From assembly GCA_001661245.1 (NCBI GenBank), contig KV454016.1:433381-497380 (forward strand): 64,000 nucleotides of DNA. The letters are read 5' to 3'. A model generated the notes under the pieces. It was not told where the DNA came from. It worked only from the letters and a program-made list of their open reading frames with translations, and searched no databases. Shown one piece after another: positions 32,069 through 40,827 of the stretch (the stretch's first letter is position 1; every line of letters starts with the position of its first letter). The stretch is from Pachysolen tannophilus NRRL Y-2460. Taxonomy: Eukaryota; Ascomycota; Pichiomycetes; Alaninales; Pachysolenaceae. The position numbers were made by a program, and so were the translations under genes.

Positions 32069-32570
32069 ATGAGGGTGTCTTTGGATGATATCTATAGTGG
32101 GAAGAATAGGTCAGAGATAAAGTATGGTAATCCAAGAGATGAATTTGAAGCGATTTTACTGGATGATAAAATAAGAGAGCTGTATTTATTAGCTATTGGA
32201 AATAGACAAGATAATATAACATCATCATCTCAGGTATTAGACACATTGACTTCTTTGGATCATGATCCTGCAAAGATTTTAAATGATTTGATAGGTGGTT
32301 GGGTGTCAAATTATAAACAAAAGATAATACAGCAAAATGATTTAGAGAATTCTTTTAAAAATTTGAAGATTAAAGAAATTAAAGATAGAAAAGATAATGT
32401 TGGTAAAATGTTTATGGATGATTTATCAAATTTTATCAAGGATCAAGATAATGAGATTGATAGTGTAATATTGAGGATTCAAGAGGAAAAAAAAATGAAG
32501 GAATTACAACGTCAAAAATTAATACTGGAGAAAGAACAAAAGAAAAAGGAAGAAGAAAGAAAGGAAGCAG
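32069..32570 (+). CDS. GLE1: GLE1 N-terminal part, inverted relative to the rest of the gene
   Basis: ATG 32069 opens MRVSLDDIYSG, comparable with the yeast Gle1 start MRFVFDEVF. The 167 complete codons end in a charged coiled coil (RIQEEKKMKELQRQK, KEQKKKEEERKEAG) that breaks off at 32570. As printed the frame adds VSR and stops at 32584, giving a 171-residue orphan. The register of the coil continues directly in the minus-strand piece at 31856. Restored GLE1 would be 514 aa (yeast 538). As a standalone gene this frame has no recognisable domain, which first suggested it was a fragment. Confidence 0.88.
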
Positions 32571-33161
32571 GAGTCAGCCGATAAGGTGAGACCTCTTTCT
32601 TATCCAGATAAACCAATTTCTCCTCGTTTCCCGATATTGGTGAGACCTACTGCTATAATATCTGGTTTTGGTAGAGGATCCTCAGAATTAGGAATACCAA
32701 CGGCCAATGTTGAATCAAATGAAGTCTTGAATAGTTTGGAGACTGGTGTTTACTTTGGGTATTGTAAGCTCTTTAAACCTGAGGGTAAGAACCATTCCGA
32801 GATTATTGAATCCAAACTGATCAATGATAGAACTAGGAAAATTGAATTCAATTATGGCCTAGATTTGCCATCAAATGAATTAAATCAAGTTTACCTGATG
32901 TCGATGTCATTAGGTTATAACCCATTTTACGGGAATTTGATTGAAAAAGCTGTGGAGATCCATATTATCCATGATTTTAAAGGTAAATCATTTTATGGTT
33001 GTAATATCTCATTTGTGATCTTGGGATACTTAAGACCGGAATTGAATTTTAGCAGTTTACAAGTTTTAATCGATGAAATCAATAAGGACGTAGAAATAAC
33101 AAAACAGTTATGCTCTAAAGAAGGATACCTCAGTTATAAACACTTGTTTGATGATATATAG
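32571..33161 (+). CDS. FMN1: Riboflavin kinase, missing its start codon because of the inversion
   Basis: The frame from 32571 encodes ESADKVRPLSYPDKP, then the flavokinase core: GFGRGSSELGIPTANV, TGVYFGYC, VYLMSMSLGYNPFYGN, EIHIIHDFKGKSFYG and LGYLRPELNFSS. The GIPTAN and NPFYGN motifs bind ATP/Mg and flavin. The enzyme makes FMN from riboflavin. No ATG occurs upstream in frame; the first in-frame ATG lies inside the conserved core, and a GTG at 32586 is not a credible start. With the flipped segment, ATG AGT is restored and the protein is 198 aa (yeast 218). Confidence 0.93.
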   Translation, partial: ESADKVRPLSYPDKPISPRFPILVRPTAIISGFGRGSSELGIPTANVESNEVLNSLETGVYFGYCKLFKPEGKNHSEIIESKLINDRTRKIEFNYGLDLPSNELNQVYLMSMSLGYNPFYGNLIEKAVEIHIIHDFKGKSFYGCNISFVILGYLRPELNFSSLQVLIDEINKDVEITKQLCSKEGYLSYKHLFDDI

Positions 33162-33351
33162 TAGTAGTAGTTGTTGCTGTTTTTGTTGTTGTTATCGTTG
33201 TTGATGTTGTTGATGTTGTTGATGTTGTTGTCTTCTTATCTCTTTTAAGTATAAAATGACTGCTTTTTTTTTTCTTCTTCTTTAATAGAAACTTGCTTTC
33301 AAAAATATATTTTTAGTTAATTTGCCATTTTGATATTATATTCCATTATAG
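33162..33351. repeat. GTTGAT microsatellite, FMN1 3' / exchanger 5' region
   Basis: Just after the FMN1 stop, about 33165-33235 is built of GTAGTA, GTTGTT and at least four GTTGAT units, a trinucleotide/hexanucleotide microsatellite outside coding sequence. The rest is T-rich promoter for the downstream gene. Confidence 0.7.
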
Positions 33352-35523
33352 ATGTTCAATATCAAGATAGCATCACTAGTGACGCGAGTGTTGGTTTTGG
33401 TATCCGGTGTGAGTCTGAGTGGGTTAACTATTGATGATGATGTTGAGAACGACGTTTGCAAATTGCCAATACCTTTTAAAGATGAGTACTGTCAGTATAT
33501 TGTAGATAATTGCAATTTACGTATTTTCAATTATTCTAAACTTTACTATTGTTCATCATATGATCATGGAATGATATTATTGATGTTATTTTCATTATTG
33601 ATTGTCTTTTTCATAACTTTGGGTATAATAACTTCAAATTTCTTATCACCAAATTTAGCACTGATATCATCGATTTTACAATTAAATGAGAGAATAGCTG
33701 GATTAACATTATTATCCTTGGGAAATGGTGCTCCAGATATTTTTAGTACTTATCAGGCCATGTCATCCAATTCAACTTCTTTAGCAATTGGAGAGTTGAT
33801 TGGAAGTTGTAATTTTGTCACATGCTTCATTGTTGGGTTGATGGGTATAACCAATCCATTTAAAGTACATGGACTGGAATTTTTAAAAGATTTGATCTTC
33901 TTTATGTTACTTTTACTCATGAGTTTTACTTTTTTACAAGATGGGAAATTAACATTACTTGAATGTGGATTCATGTGTTGGGTTTATATTTGCTATATTG
34001 TATTTCTTGTGGTTTACAATCTTAAAAAAAATGCAGAATTACAATTATATGATGATGAAGAACAATCTATTAGAAATTCACCTCAGAATCCAACAATGAG
34101 ATTATATTCTCCTTCAAGTAATAATGTGGATGAATCAAATAATCTAGAATTGATTGGAAAATTGAATCGATACTTGAAATTTGGTAATCTTCCAAGACTT
34201 TCAGTTTTTGATTCTTTAAAATTCTTGAATATGGAACAAGAATCTAACAACATTACCGATGCAGATTTTGGAGAGAATGTTTTAAACAATAATGATGCCA
34301 ACATTGCTTATGATGGCAATGATGGCGATGATGGCAACAATAACACTCAAGACCATGAGGAGCTTCATCAAGAGTCTTCTACTAAAAATAATAATCTATT
34401 AGCCCTGCCTAAAGCTACAAATCCAGCTTTAAGCAGGATAACTGAGCAATTGCTATTATCTAGAAGCACCAGCTACAATTCCATTCAAAACACGATTGAT
34501 GACCTTGAAACTGATGGAAGATCACCTGTTTCGCCAATTTCGCACATTTCTGTGCCCCATATGGCGGTATACACTCAAACAAATGATGAAGGCAATGATG
34601 ATATTTCATCAATTAACAAGGAAGGACAAATATGTTATTCTCTTGGAGATTATTTATTTCCTGAGTTGAATTCTTTCAAATCAAAAAAATTGTATGAGAT
34701 AATTCTTGCATTAGTCAGTACTCCTATAATATTTCTCTTGAGTTTGTTTATGCCAGTTTATCATGAACCAGAAGAAATGAATTTACATGAAAAATCATTG
34801 AAGAAAAAAGAATTTGAATTGAAATTAAAACTATTGAATTTGAATTTAACTCTATTACCATTTTTAATCAATGATTTTTCAATTTTACAGAGCTTGATCA
34901 CTGATTTCACTATAAGTGAATCAGACCGAAAAATTTTGACTTCATCACTAATAATACTGTCACTCAATTTAATTGGATATTTTATTTTCAAAAATTTTGA
35001 AATTTATCATCGTATTTATAAGCATGTATTACCAATATTAGGGTTTATATCATCATTATTTTTTATAACTATTATGACTTCGCAAATCATTAAAATTTTG
35101 AAAAATTTGGGTCTTGTTTTTGAAATTAACGAATCCTTATTAGGACTTACTGTTCTTTCGTTGGGAAACTCGATAGGTGATTTGATCTCTAACTTGACTT
35201 TGTGCAGTTTAGGTTTCCAACTAACATGTCTTAATGCATGCTTTGGTTCTCCGTTGATGTATATGTTATTAGGAGTTGGTTTGAATGGACTCATAATCAT
35301 AACATCGAATTATTATCAAGGTGATCATGATAATTTGTTTATAGAATTTGAGGTCAATGATAATCTCAATGTCAGTGCCATTGGATTGTTAGTTATATTA
35401 GTTTTTTATATTATTGTCATTCCATTTAATAATTGGAATTTTGGAAGAAAAATAGGAATGGTTGGTGTTTCTTGGTGGGTTTTAATTACTTTAGTCAATA
35501 TTGGAATGGAAGGGTATACTTAG
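33352..35523 (+). CDS. Cation/Ca2+ exchanger, NCX family (Ecm27/YDL206W-like)
   Basis: The 723-residue membrane protein has an N-terminal hydrophobic segment, possibly a signal sequence, and a Cys-containing luminal stretch (VCKLPIPFKDEYC). It has the two alpha-repeats of the Na+/Ca2+ exchanger fold: LSLGNGAPDIFSTYQAM near residues 121-137, and LSLGNSIGDLISN near 599-611. Between them lies a long acidic, Asn-rich cytosolic loop (about 230-450). At least ten transmembrane segments are visible. The catalytic acidic residues Asp (GAPD) and Asp (GD) are present. It probably moves Ca2+ or other cations across the ER or vacuolar membrane. Yeast has Ecm27 and YDL206W; I cannot say which is the orthologue. 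Confidence 0.85.
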   Translation: MFNIKIASLVTRVLVLVSGVSLSGLTIDDDVENDVCKLPIPFKDEYCQYIVDNCNLRIFNYSKLYYCSSYDHGMILLMLFSLLIVFFITLGIITSNFLSPNLALISSILQLNERIAGLTLLSLGNGAPDIFSTYQAMSSNSTSLAIGELIGSCNFVTCFIVGLMGITNPFKVHGLEFLKDLIFFMLLLLMSFTFLQDGKLTLLECGFMCWVYICYIVFLVVYNLKKNAELQLYDDEEQSIRNSPQNPTMRLYSPSSNNVDESNNLELIGKLNRYLKFGNLPRLSVFDSLKFLNMEQESNNITDADFGENVLNNNDANIAYDGNDGDDGNNNTQDHEELHQESSTKNNNLLALPKATNPALSRITEQLLLSRSTSYNSIQNTIDDLETDGRSPVSPISHISVPHMAVYTQTNDEGNDDISSINKEGQICYSLGDYLFPELNSFKSKKLYEIILALVSTPIIFLLSLFMPVYHEPEEMNLHEKSLKKKEFELKLKLLNLNLTLLPFLINDFSILQSLITDFTISESDRKILTSSLIILSLNLIGYFIFKNFEIYHRIYKHVLPILGFISSLFFITIMTSQIIKILKNLGLVFEINESLLGLTVLSLGNSIGDLISNLTLCSLGFQLTCLNACFGSPLMYMLLGVGLNGLIIITSNYYQGDHDNLFIEFEVNDNLNVSAIGLLVILVFYIIVIPFNNWNFGRKIGMVGVSWWVLITLVNIGMEGYT

Positions 35524-35671
35524 TTTTGTTCAAAATGGGGATTATTACAGTGTCGACGGTTTTTATATATAATAATGATACATTAAAAGTGAGAAATTAA
35601 AAACATTTGGTAGTTATATATATATTTATATATTTATTTATTTTGAAATAAATTGGCTTATATTTTTGTAA

Positions 35672-37294
35672 TCAAAAATTCAACAATAAGTCATCTAAAT
35701 CCGATTGATCTTGAACTAGAAATAATTCCTTGAATCTTAAAAGTTTCTGCTTATCAGTATGATTCTCTAATTTATCAAATCCAAGTTTCCAAATGCGTTT
35801 TAATTCAGTGAGATTACCATTAGCAGCATTGTCATTTTCATTAAATCTTAAAAATTCCAAATAACTCTTCCAAAAAAAATAACTAGTTTTTTTGGATTCA
35901 TATTTTTGAAAGATTTTTAAAATTTTTTCATTTCGTATAAATTTAAATTCTATTAATTCATCAAATAATATATCAAACTTATATTCAAATTTGGAATCTA
36001 ATAAAGAATCTATTTTGAAAGTTATTAGATCTATTATATAATCTTCCAAGTCTTGTTTTTCTTTATTATCAAATGCCAATTTTTCAATAATTAACAATTT
36101 TGAAAAAACTTCCAAATTATTGGGGAAAATCTTGTAAATTTCCAAAATATTCGATCTTGCTGTAGGTAAATCATCAGTTAAAAGTTCTAAGTCTATTAAT
36201 TTTAATCTTACTTTTAAGCATGTAAATGGTAATACATGAAGTGATTTTTTCAAAACTTCTTTTGATTTTGAAAGTTGATTTCTGTTAAGGTAATAATTGC
36301 TATATTTGATCCAAAATTTTTCCATAGAGCTTCCTGTTATATATAAACATCTTTCATATGTTAATTCAATAAAATTTTCATTCAATTTTTTCAAAACTGT
36401 ATCCTTTGAATTTTTCATTAATAAATTGTTTGTTTCTAAAAATTGTAAATATCTTTCCCAATTATCAGTTTCCAGCTTACCTAGATCCCTATCTATCACG
36501 CAGAAAGTTGTCTTTATGTTTTTCTCAAACTGGTATAGCTGATATGAATGATATTGAGTTGTTATATATAAATCGATGTACCATTTTTTCAATTTCACTT
36601 TAATATCAGGCAAAATAGAATTATCAAGTTTTTTCAGATTTACACCTAATTTTTTAAAATCTTTTGAATTAAGAATGAATTGTAATTTTTTCAAATCAAG
36701 ATTTTCAATTGTTTCAAACCATTTTTTAAAATATTTCCCATAATGATATAACGGTATTTCCAATATTTTTCTTAATAATATATAATATTCTCTTTCATAA
36801 TGATTTTTTAATAAAAAATTTAAATAAAAATCATAAAAATCATGACTCAAATAATGCAATCCAATTTTCAACCTACAACGCTCAAGAAACTTGACAAGTT
36901 TTGAATCATCACTTTCAACAAGTTTAACAATATTTAAATAGTTCAACCAAATAATAATGGAATTTGGTAAAAAATTTAAAGCTTTTTCCATCATCTCAAT
37001 AGCTAAAGGGAAATCGTCTAATTTAACTAACCAGTAACTATAATCACACCAATATTTCTCCATGTAAGGAAATTTATTCAAGAAATTTTCATATATAGTC
37101 TTGAAAAGTTTTATATCCTGAGAAGAAGAAATCTTAGAGATACCACCATTTAAACTTTCTGTCTTTTGTATTAAATTCTCCCATTGAGAAAAGTTATCTG
37201 GTGACTTCAAAAGTATATCCTTGGCCAACAGTAACCATTCCGAGTCTATATCAGATAGATCCTTCTCCGAGAACCCATTTCCAATCGATGACAT
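35672..37294 (-). CDS. PRP39: U1 snRNP protein with HAT repeats, Prp39-type
   Basis: The 540-residue protein is made of half-a-TPR (HAT) repeats: NFSQWENLIQ, FPYMEKYWCDYSYWL, AIEMMEKALNFLP and WLNYLNIV. The N-terminal start DSEWLLLAKDILLKSPDNFSQW is typical of Prp39. Family members scaffold the U1 snRNP during 5' splice-site recognition; S. cerevisiae has two paralogues, Prp39 and Prp42, while many fungi have one. Length (yeast Prp39 629) and sequence fit either; Prp39 is preferred. No truncation is evident. Confidence 0.75.
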   Translation of the reverse strand: MSSIGNGFSEKDLSDIDSEWLLLAKDILLKSPDNFSQWENLIQKTESLNGGISKISSSQDIKLFKTIYENFLNKFPYMEKYWCDYSYWLVKLDDFPLAIEMMEKALNFLPNSIIIWLNYLNIVKLVESDDSKLVKFLERCRLKIGLHYLSHDFYDFYLNFLLKNHYEREYYILLRKILEIPLYHYGKYFKKWFETIENLDLKKLQFILNSKDFKKLGVNLKKLDNSILPDIKVKLKKWYIDLYITTQYHSYQLYQFEKNIKTTFCVIDRDLGKLETDNWERYLQFLETNNLLMKNSKDTVLKKLNENFIELTYERCLYITGSSMEKFWIKYSNYYLNRNQLSKSKEVLKKSLHVLPFTCLKVRLKLIDLELLTDDLPTARSNILEIYKIFPNNLEVFSKLLIIEKLAFDNKEKQDLEDYIIDLITFKIDSLLDSKFEYKFDILFDELIEFKFIRNEKILKIFQKYESKKTSYFFWKSYLEFLRFNENDNAANGNLTELKRIWKLGFDKLENHTDKQKLLRFKELFLVQDQSDLDDLLLNF

Positions 37295-37732
37295 TTAAAA
37301 AACTCCAACCATATATATATATATTATATATATATATATATAAAACTATTTATATAATTACATCCACATCAATTCAGGTTCTATTATTGATACTTTCTTT
37401 TCAACCAGTTAACAAAAACGGAGAAGATTTTAAAAAAGAGGAGAAAATTAAATTCTCCTTGCCGGAAACTAAAAGGAGAATATTTTAAAAATCGGAGAAA
37501 TAAATCTTCTCCGACTTTTGCTACTATATTTTTAATCATTAAAATTATCATCATTATTATAATTAGTTTATACTCCAAAAATTAAAAAAAAAAGCTTTAA
37601 AGAGTTGAAAAAAAAAAAACTATACACAAATCATTAAATAAAACGTTGATATTAACTTCATGTCTCTAAAATCTCTATTACCTACTCATCTGAACATCCT
37701 TTGAAAAAAAAAAATTTTTTTTTTTTTTCTCA
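37295..37732. promoter_or_regulatory. Kinase 3' / PRP39 5' region with nested inverted repeats
   Basis: These 438 bp separate two minus-strand genes. A TATATATATATTATATATATATATATATA tract near 37311-37342 lies just upstream of PRP39. At 37419-37514 there are five GGAGAA-type elements in alternating orientation that form nested inverted repeats (see the repeat entry). Poly(A)/poly(T) blocks at about 37700-37727 lie next to the kinase stop. Confidence 0.6.
37419..37514. repeat. Nested GGAGAA inverted repeats
   Basis: A 12-bp perfect inverted repeat pairs CGGAGAAGATTT at 37419-37430 with AAATCTTCTCCG at 37502-37513. Inside it, AGGAGAA at 37439-37445 pairs with TTCTCCT at 37453-37459 (7-nt loop). 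TCGGAGAA at 37492-37499 pairs with TTCTCCGA at 37507-37514 (7-nt loop), which competes with the outer pairing. A lone GGAGAA lies at 37475-37480. It could act as a factor-site array, a transcript hairpin or a terminator. Confidence 0.85.
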
Positions 37733-39541
37733 TTAAAAGTATTGACTATTGTTATTATTATTATTATTGTTGTTGTTGTTATTATTGATATTGTTATCTA
37801 CATCAACGTAGTTCGAATTAGTAACGTAACTGTTGATGTAGTTGTTATTCAAATCATTGACGTAGTTTGAATACAAATTGTAGCAAAAGCCAAAGTTCTT
37901 GTCATTTTCCGTTGGTGTTTTCACCTCTGTAGCTGCCCCATAATTCCTGATATCTTTACCAACTAAATATAAATCAGACGATGAAGGAACGGTTGAAGGT
38001 GGAGTAACATATTTTGTATTCTGATTTGTAACTGTTGTAAAGTTACCGATGTTTGGATTACTACTTGAATAAATTGGAGTCGGTTCTAATGAATCAATTG
38101 ATGAAGATGAAGAAGAGTAAAGAACCGCAGTGGACTCTGTAGCTATAGCTGATTCTGAAGCAGCGGCTGCAGCAGAAGCGGCGGCTGCCAGTGGACAAGT
38201 TCTCAATTTCGTAGCACCAGCTTCATCATCTGGATTTAACAAATCTTTAATATCAACGTGACCGATTGGAACAGTGACAACATTGACTTCTGGCTCTGCT
38301 TGGCCTCTTTCTTGAGAACTTCTCCGGGATTTCGAAACGTGATCAAATGGCACAGAACAGTTGTTATAATTGTGTTCATATGGACATATTGAAGATATAA
38401 AGTTCCAATTGCGTTGAGCATTAACTGTTTCGGCGTCTGTGACTCTTGTCGTTGCCGTAGTGGCTGTAGTCGCTGTGGCCGTGGCCATAGCAGCGACAAT
38501 GGCGCAATTTTGAGCTAATGGTCCGGAATTAGCTAGTTGTGGGCAATCTATGATATCCTTACGGAATTCAAATAAAGAATGTCTTCTAAAAGGATCAAGT
38601 GTTAAATATTTTTGTGATAATAATTGATAAATATGTTCAGAAATTGGTAAGATTTTCATCAATACTTCATTATTTTCTGTATACAGTTTAAAAGTATTAT
38701 CTGACAGTGAAGCTTTTAACCATGGGTTTCTAATAGAGATTAAATTAATTAAGATTATTGATAAGGACCAAATATCACCAGTGATAGTTGGGATTTTCTT
38801 ATTATAATAGTAATTAGATAATCTTTCTGGAGCCATATAATATGATGAACCACAACAGATATTATTTTCAATATATTCTTCTTCAATAGCCAATCCAAAA
38901 TCTGCTATAATTACTTTAGTACCATTTCTATCAACAAGTATATTTTCTGGTTTTAAATCACAATGAAAGATTTTATTTGAATGACAATAATTTAATGCAT
39001 CAATTAATTGTATAAAAACTGATTTTATCAAAATTGGATCATTACTATACCTTTTTTTATCAACTATTGTAGTAAATAAATCACCTTCTTTATAATAATC
39101 CATAACTATAAATATACAATCTGGATTATCATAAACTTTATAAATTGAAAGTATATTTGGATGTTTATGTACTTTTAATTGTAAAGCAATTTCTTTTAAT
39201 ACTTTACATTTGTTGCCATATTGAGAAATAAGATCCAAATTTAACATATTACAACTAATGTTATTATTAATAGATTTTCTTAATAACTTGTTTTCCATTT
39301 CTAAAAGTAATCGCTTACTAGTGGATTTGTCACCACCGTTACCATTGCCATTAGCGCCATTACCATTACCATTATTATTATTACTATTATTATTACTCAC
39401 TGATCTTTTAAGAATAGCTTTAATTGCATATTCCTTACCAGTAACAACATGTCTCGCTAAATACACAATCCCATATGAGCCTGAACCTATCTTGGATATA
39501 ATCCTATATTTGTTACTTATTATTATATTTTCCAAAGTCAT
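37733..39541 (-). CDS. Ser/Thr protein kinase, Sks1/Vhs1 (Candida Sha3) type
   Basis: The 602-residue kinase has its glycine-rich loop at residues 19-26 (GSGSYGIVYLA) and ATP-binding K41. The catalytic loop is HCDLKPENIL, with Cys replacing Arg as in the Sks1/Vhs1/Ran1 group, then ADFGLA and GSSYYMAPE. An Asn/Gly-rich insert follows the VAIK region (GNGNGANGNGNGG). The C-terminal 300 residues are low complexity: Ala-, Thr-, Ser- and Asn-rich, ending in an Asn run. In S. cerevisiae Sks1 and in Candida Sha3 act in glucose sensing and transporter expression. The assignment is to the group, not a proven orthologue. Confidence 0.82.
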   Translation of the reverse strand: MTLENIIISNKYRIISKIGSGSYGIVYLARHVVTGKEYAIKAILKRSVSNNNSNNNNGNGNGANGNGNGGDKSTSKRLLLEMENKLLRKSINNNISCNMLNLDLISQYGNKCKVLKEIALQLKVHKHPNILSIYKVYDNPDCIFIVMDYYKEGDLFTTIVDKKRYSNDPILIKSVFIQLIDALNYCHSNKIFHCDLKPENILVDRNGTKVIIADFGLAIEEEYIENNICCGSSYYMAPERLSNYYYNKKIPTITGDIWSLSIILINLISIRNPWLKASLSDNTFKLYTENNEVLMKILPISEHIYQLLSQKYLTLDPFRRHSLFEFRKDIIDCPQLANSGPLAQNCAIVAAMATATATTATTATTRVTDAETVNAQRNWNFISSICPYEHNYNNCSVPFDHVSKSRRSSQERGQAEPEVNVVTVPIGHVDIKDLLNPDDEAGATKLRTCPLAAAASAAAAASESAIATESTAVLYSSSSSSIDSLEPTPIYSSSNPNIGNFTTVTNQNTKYVTPPSTVPSSSDLYLVGKDIRNYGAATEVKTPTENDKNFGFCYNLYSNYVNDLNNNYINSYVTNSNYVDVDNNINNNNNNNNNNNNNSQYF

Positions 39542-40827
39542 TTTTTTAATAATATCACTATTACTATTACTATTACTACTAAAACAAAAGACTTTCTTTA
39601 TCTTTTATTAATATTGATATTAATCTTGATATTTTAAATTATTTTTTTTTTAATATATATATCTTTTAAAATTTACAAAGAGAAACTAAAGAGTATTTAA
39701 ATTCTCTACAATATATTCAATTCATCATATTACAGATAAAAAAGGACAAAAAAAAGAAAAAGAAAAAAAAAAAGAAATCAACCTCTTTCTGTACTCATAC
39801 ATACATGGTAAGATGTTTTAAGAATTTTTATTATTATTATTATTAAGATTTTAAACTAAGGTAAGATGATAATTTTTCCCAATTTTTTATTTTTCTTTGT
39901 TTTTAATTTTTTTTTTTTTAGAGTGGAGTGATAGAAGAATCAAAAGCTGAGCTCACTCGGATTAATCCCAATCAAACTGTTCATGTTGCCCGTAAAAAGT
40001 TTCTAAATTATGCGTATATAAAGCGTCTGCTCACTACTATATTTCCCAATTAAGCAAACTATTTATGCAATGCCCTTTTTCGAAAAAATGATCCAATTTT
40101 AATCATCGGAACAACAATTTTTCATTATTATTAGTTATTGTTAGAATTAATTACGTTACGTTATTTGCATTGTTGCGTTGTTTTTCGTTTTACAATTTTT
40201 TTTTTAGTGTTTGTTATTTATTGCTACAGCGTATAATAACGTATATAGCCTACAACGTATAAAATTATGGAATGAGGAGATGAGAATAACAAACAAACAA
40301 ACAAACAAAAAAAAAGTTTACTTTTTGATATTACTTGTAAAATGGGGATAAGGTATATATATTAAAAGAGGGGATTGTAAAATATAGTACTACTGTAGTT
40401 TATTGTTGCATTGTTTTGTTGTATTGTCAGCTCGTATAAAAAAATTTAAGTTGGTTAGAATTAGAAGTTATTAATCGTACCGGAATTCGCGAAAACATAA
40501 TCTAGACCAAATGCACCGTTGACTCACTCACTCACCCACTCATGCACTCGCTGTTTGCGCGAGTGTGGGCGCGGGTGTGAGCGCGGGAGTTAGGCGCTTT
40601 GGGTAGGACAGTAACAGTAATAGTAACAGTAACAGGTAACAGCCCTTGTTCTTTTGCTAAACAATACTAACTGTTTTGATATTGGTTGTATTCCCCTCAC
40701 GAATTGTTTCAGATGTAACGAAGGGCAAAGGTCCAAAAGTTGATTATGATAAAGGTTCAACCTTCCATTAACTATTGTTTTGCTGTTTGCTATTTGTTTG
40801 CTTTTTTTTTCTTTTTTCTTTTTTTCT
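39542..40827. promoter_or_regulatory. Long upstream region of the Sks1-type kinase
   Basis: These 1.29 kb lie between the kinase start and the RGD2 stop, both on the minus strand. No ORF of note occurs. Features are TTATTATTATTATTATTA near 39829-39845, a long leader-like A/T-rich stretch, four ACAA units near 40291-40310, a GC-rich hairpin at about 40521-40600, and GTAACA/GTAATA repeats near 40611-40640. The length suits a regulated gene. Confidence 0.5.
40521..40600. repeat. GC-rich inverted repeat
   Basis: CACTCGC at 40545-40551 pairs perfectly with GCGAGTG at 40559-40565 around the 7-nt loop TGTTTGC. Flanking CACTCA-type repeats on the left (40521-40540) and GTGTGGGCGCGGGTGTGAG on the right extend the pairing imperfectly. 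The right arm is strikingly G/C-rich for this genome, with GGGCGCGGG and GAGCGCGGGAG. Confidence 0.7.

Larger units (their letters stand above)
31857..32570. other. Inverted 714-bp segment spanning the GLE1/FMN1 divergent promoter
   Basis: The segment holds the first two codons of FMN1 (now minus, 31862-31857), about 206 bp of shared promoter (31863-32068) and 502 nt of GLE1 N-terminal coding sequence (now plus). Flipping it joins GLE1 as EEERKEAG-KLEQEEEQ and FMN1 as MS-ESADKVRPL, both in frame. The junction has a 2-bp ambiguity (GA), so 31855-32572 is equally valid. No inverted repeats flank it. See the finding. Confidence 0.92.

Noticed and set aside
32069-32584. An independent 171-residue plus-strand coiled-coil gene
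   Set aside because: It begins like Gle1 (MRVSLDD), ends at an inversion junction, and its coil continues in the GLE1 piece on the other strand.
32586-33161. FMN1 starting at GTG 32586
   Set aside because: GTG is not a normal yeast start, and codons upstream are in frame. The flipped segment supplies an ATG two codons before GAGTCAGCC.
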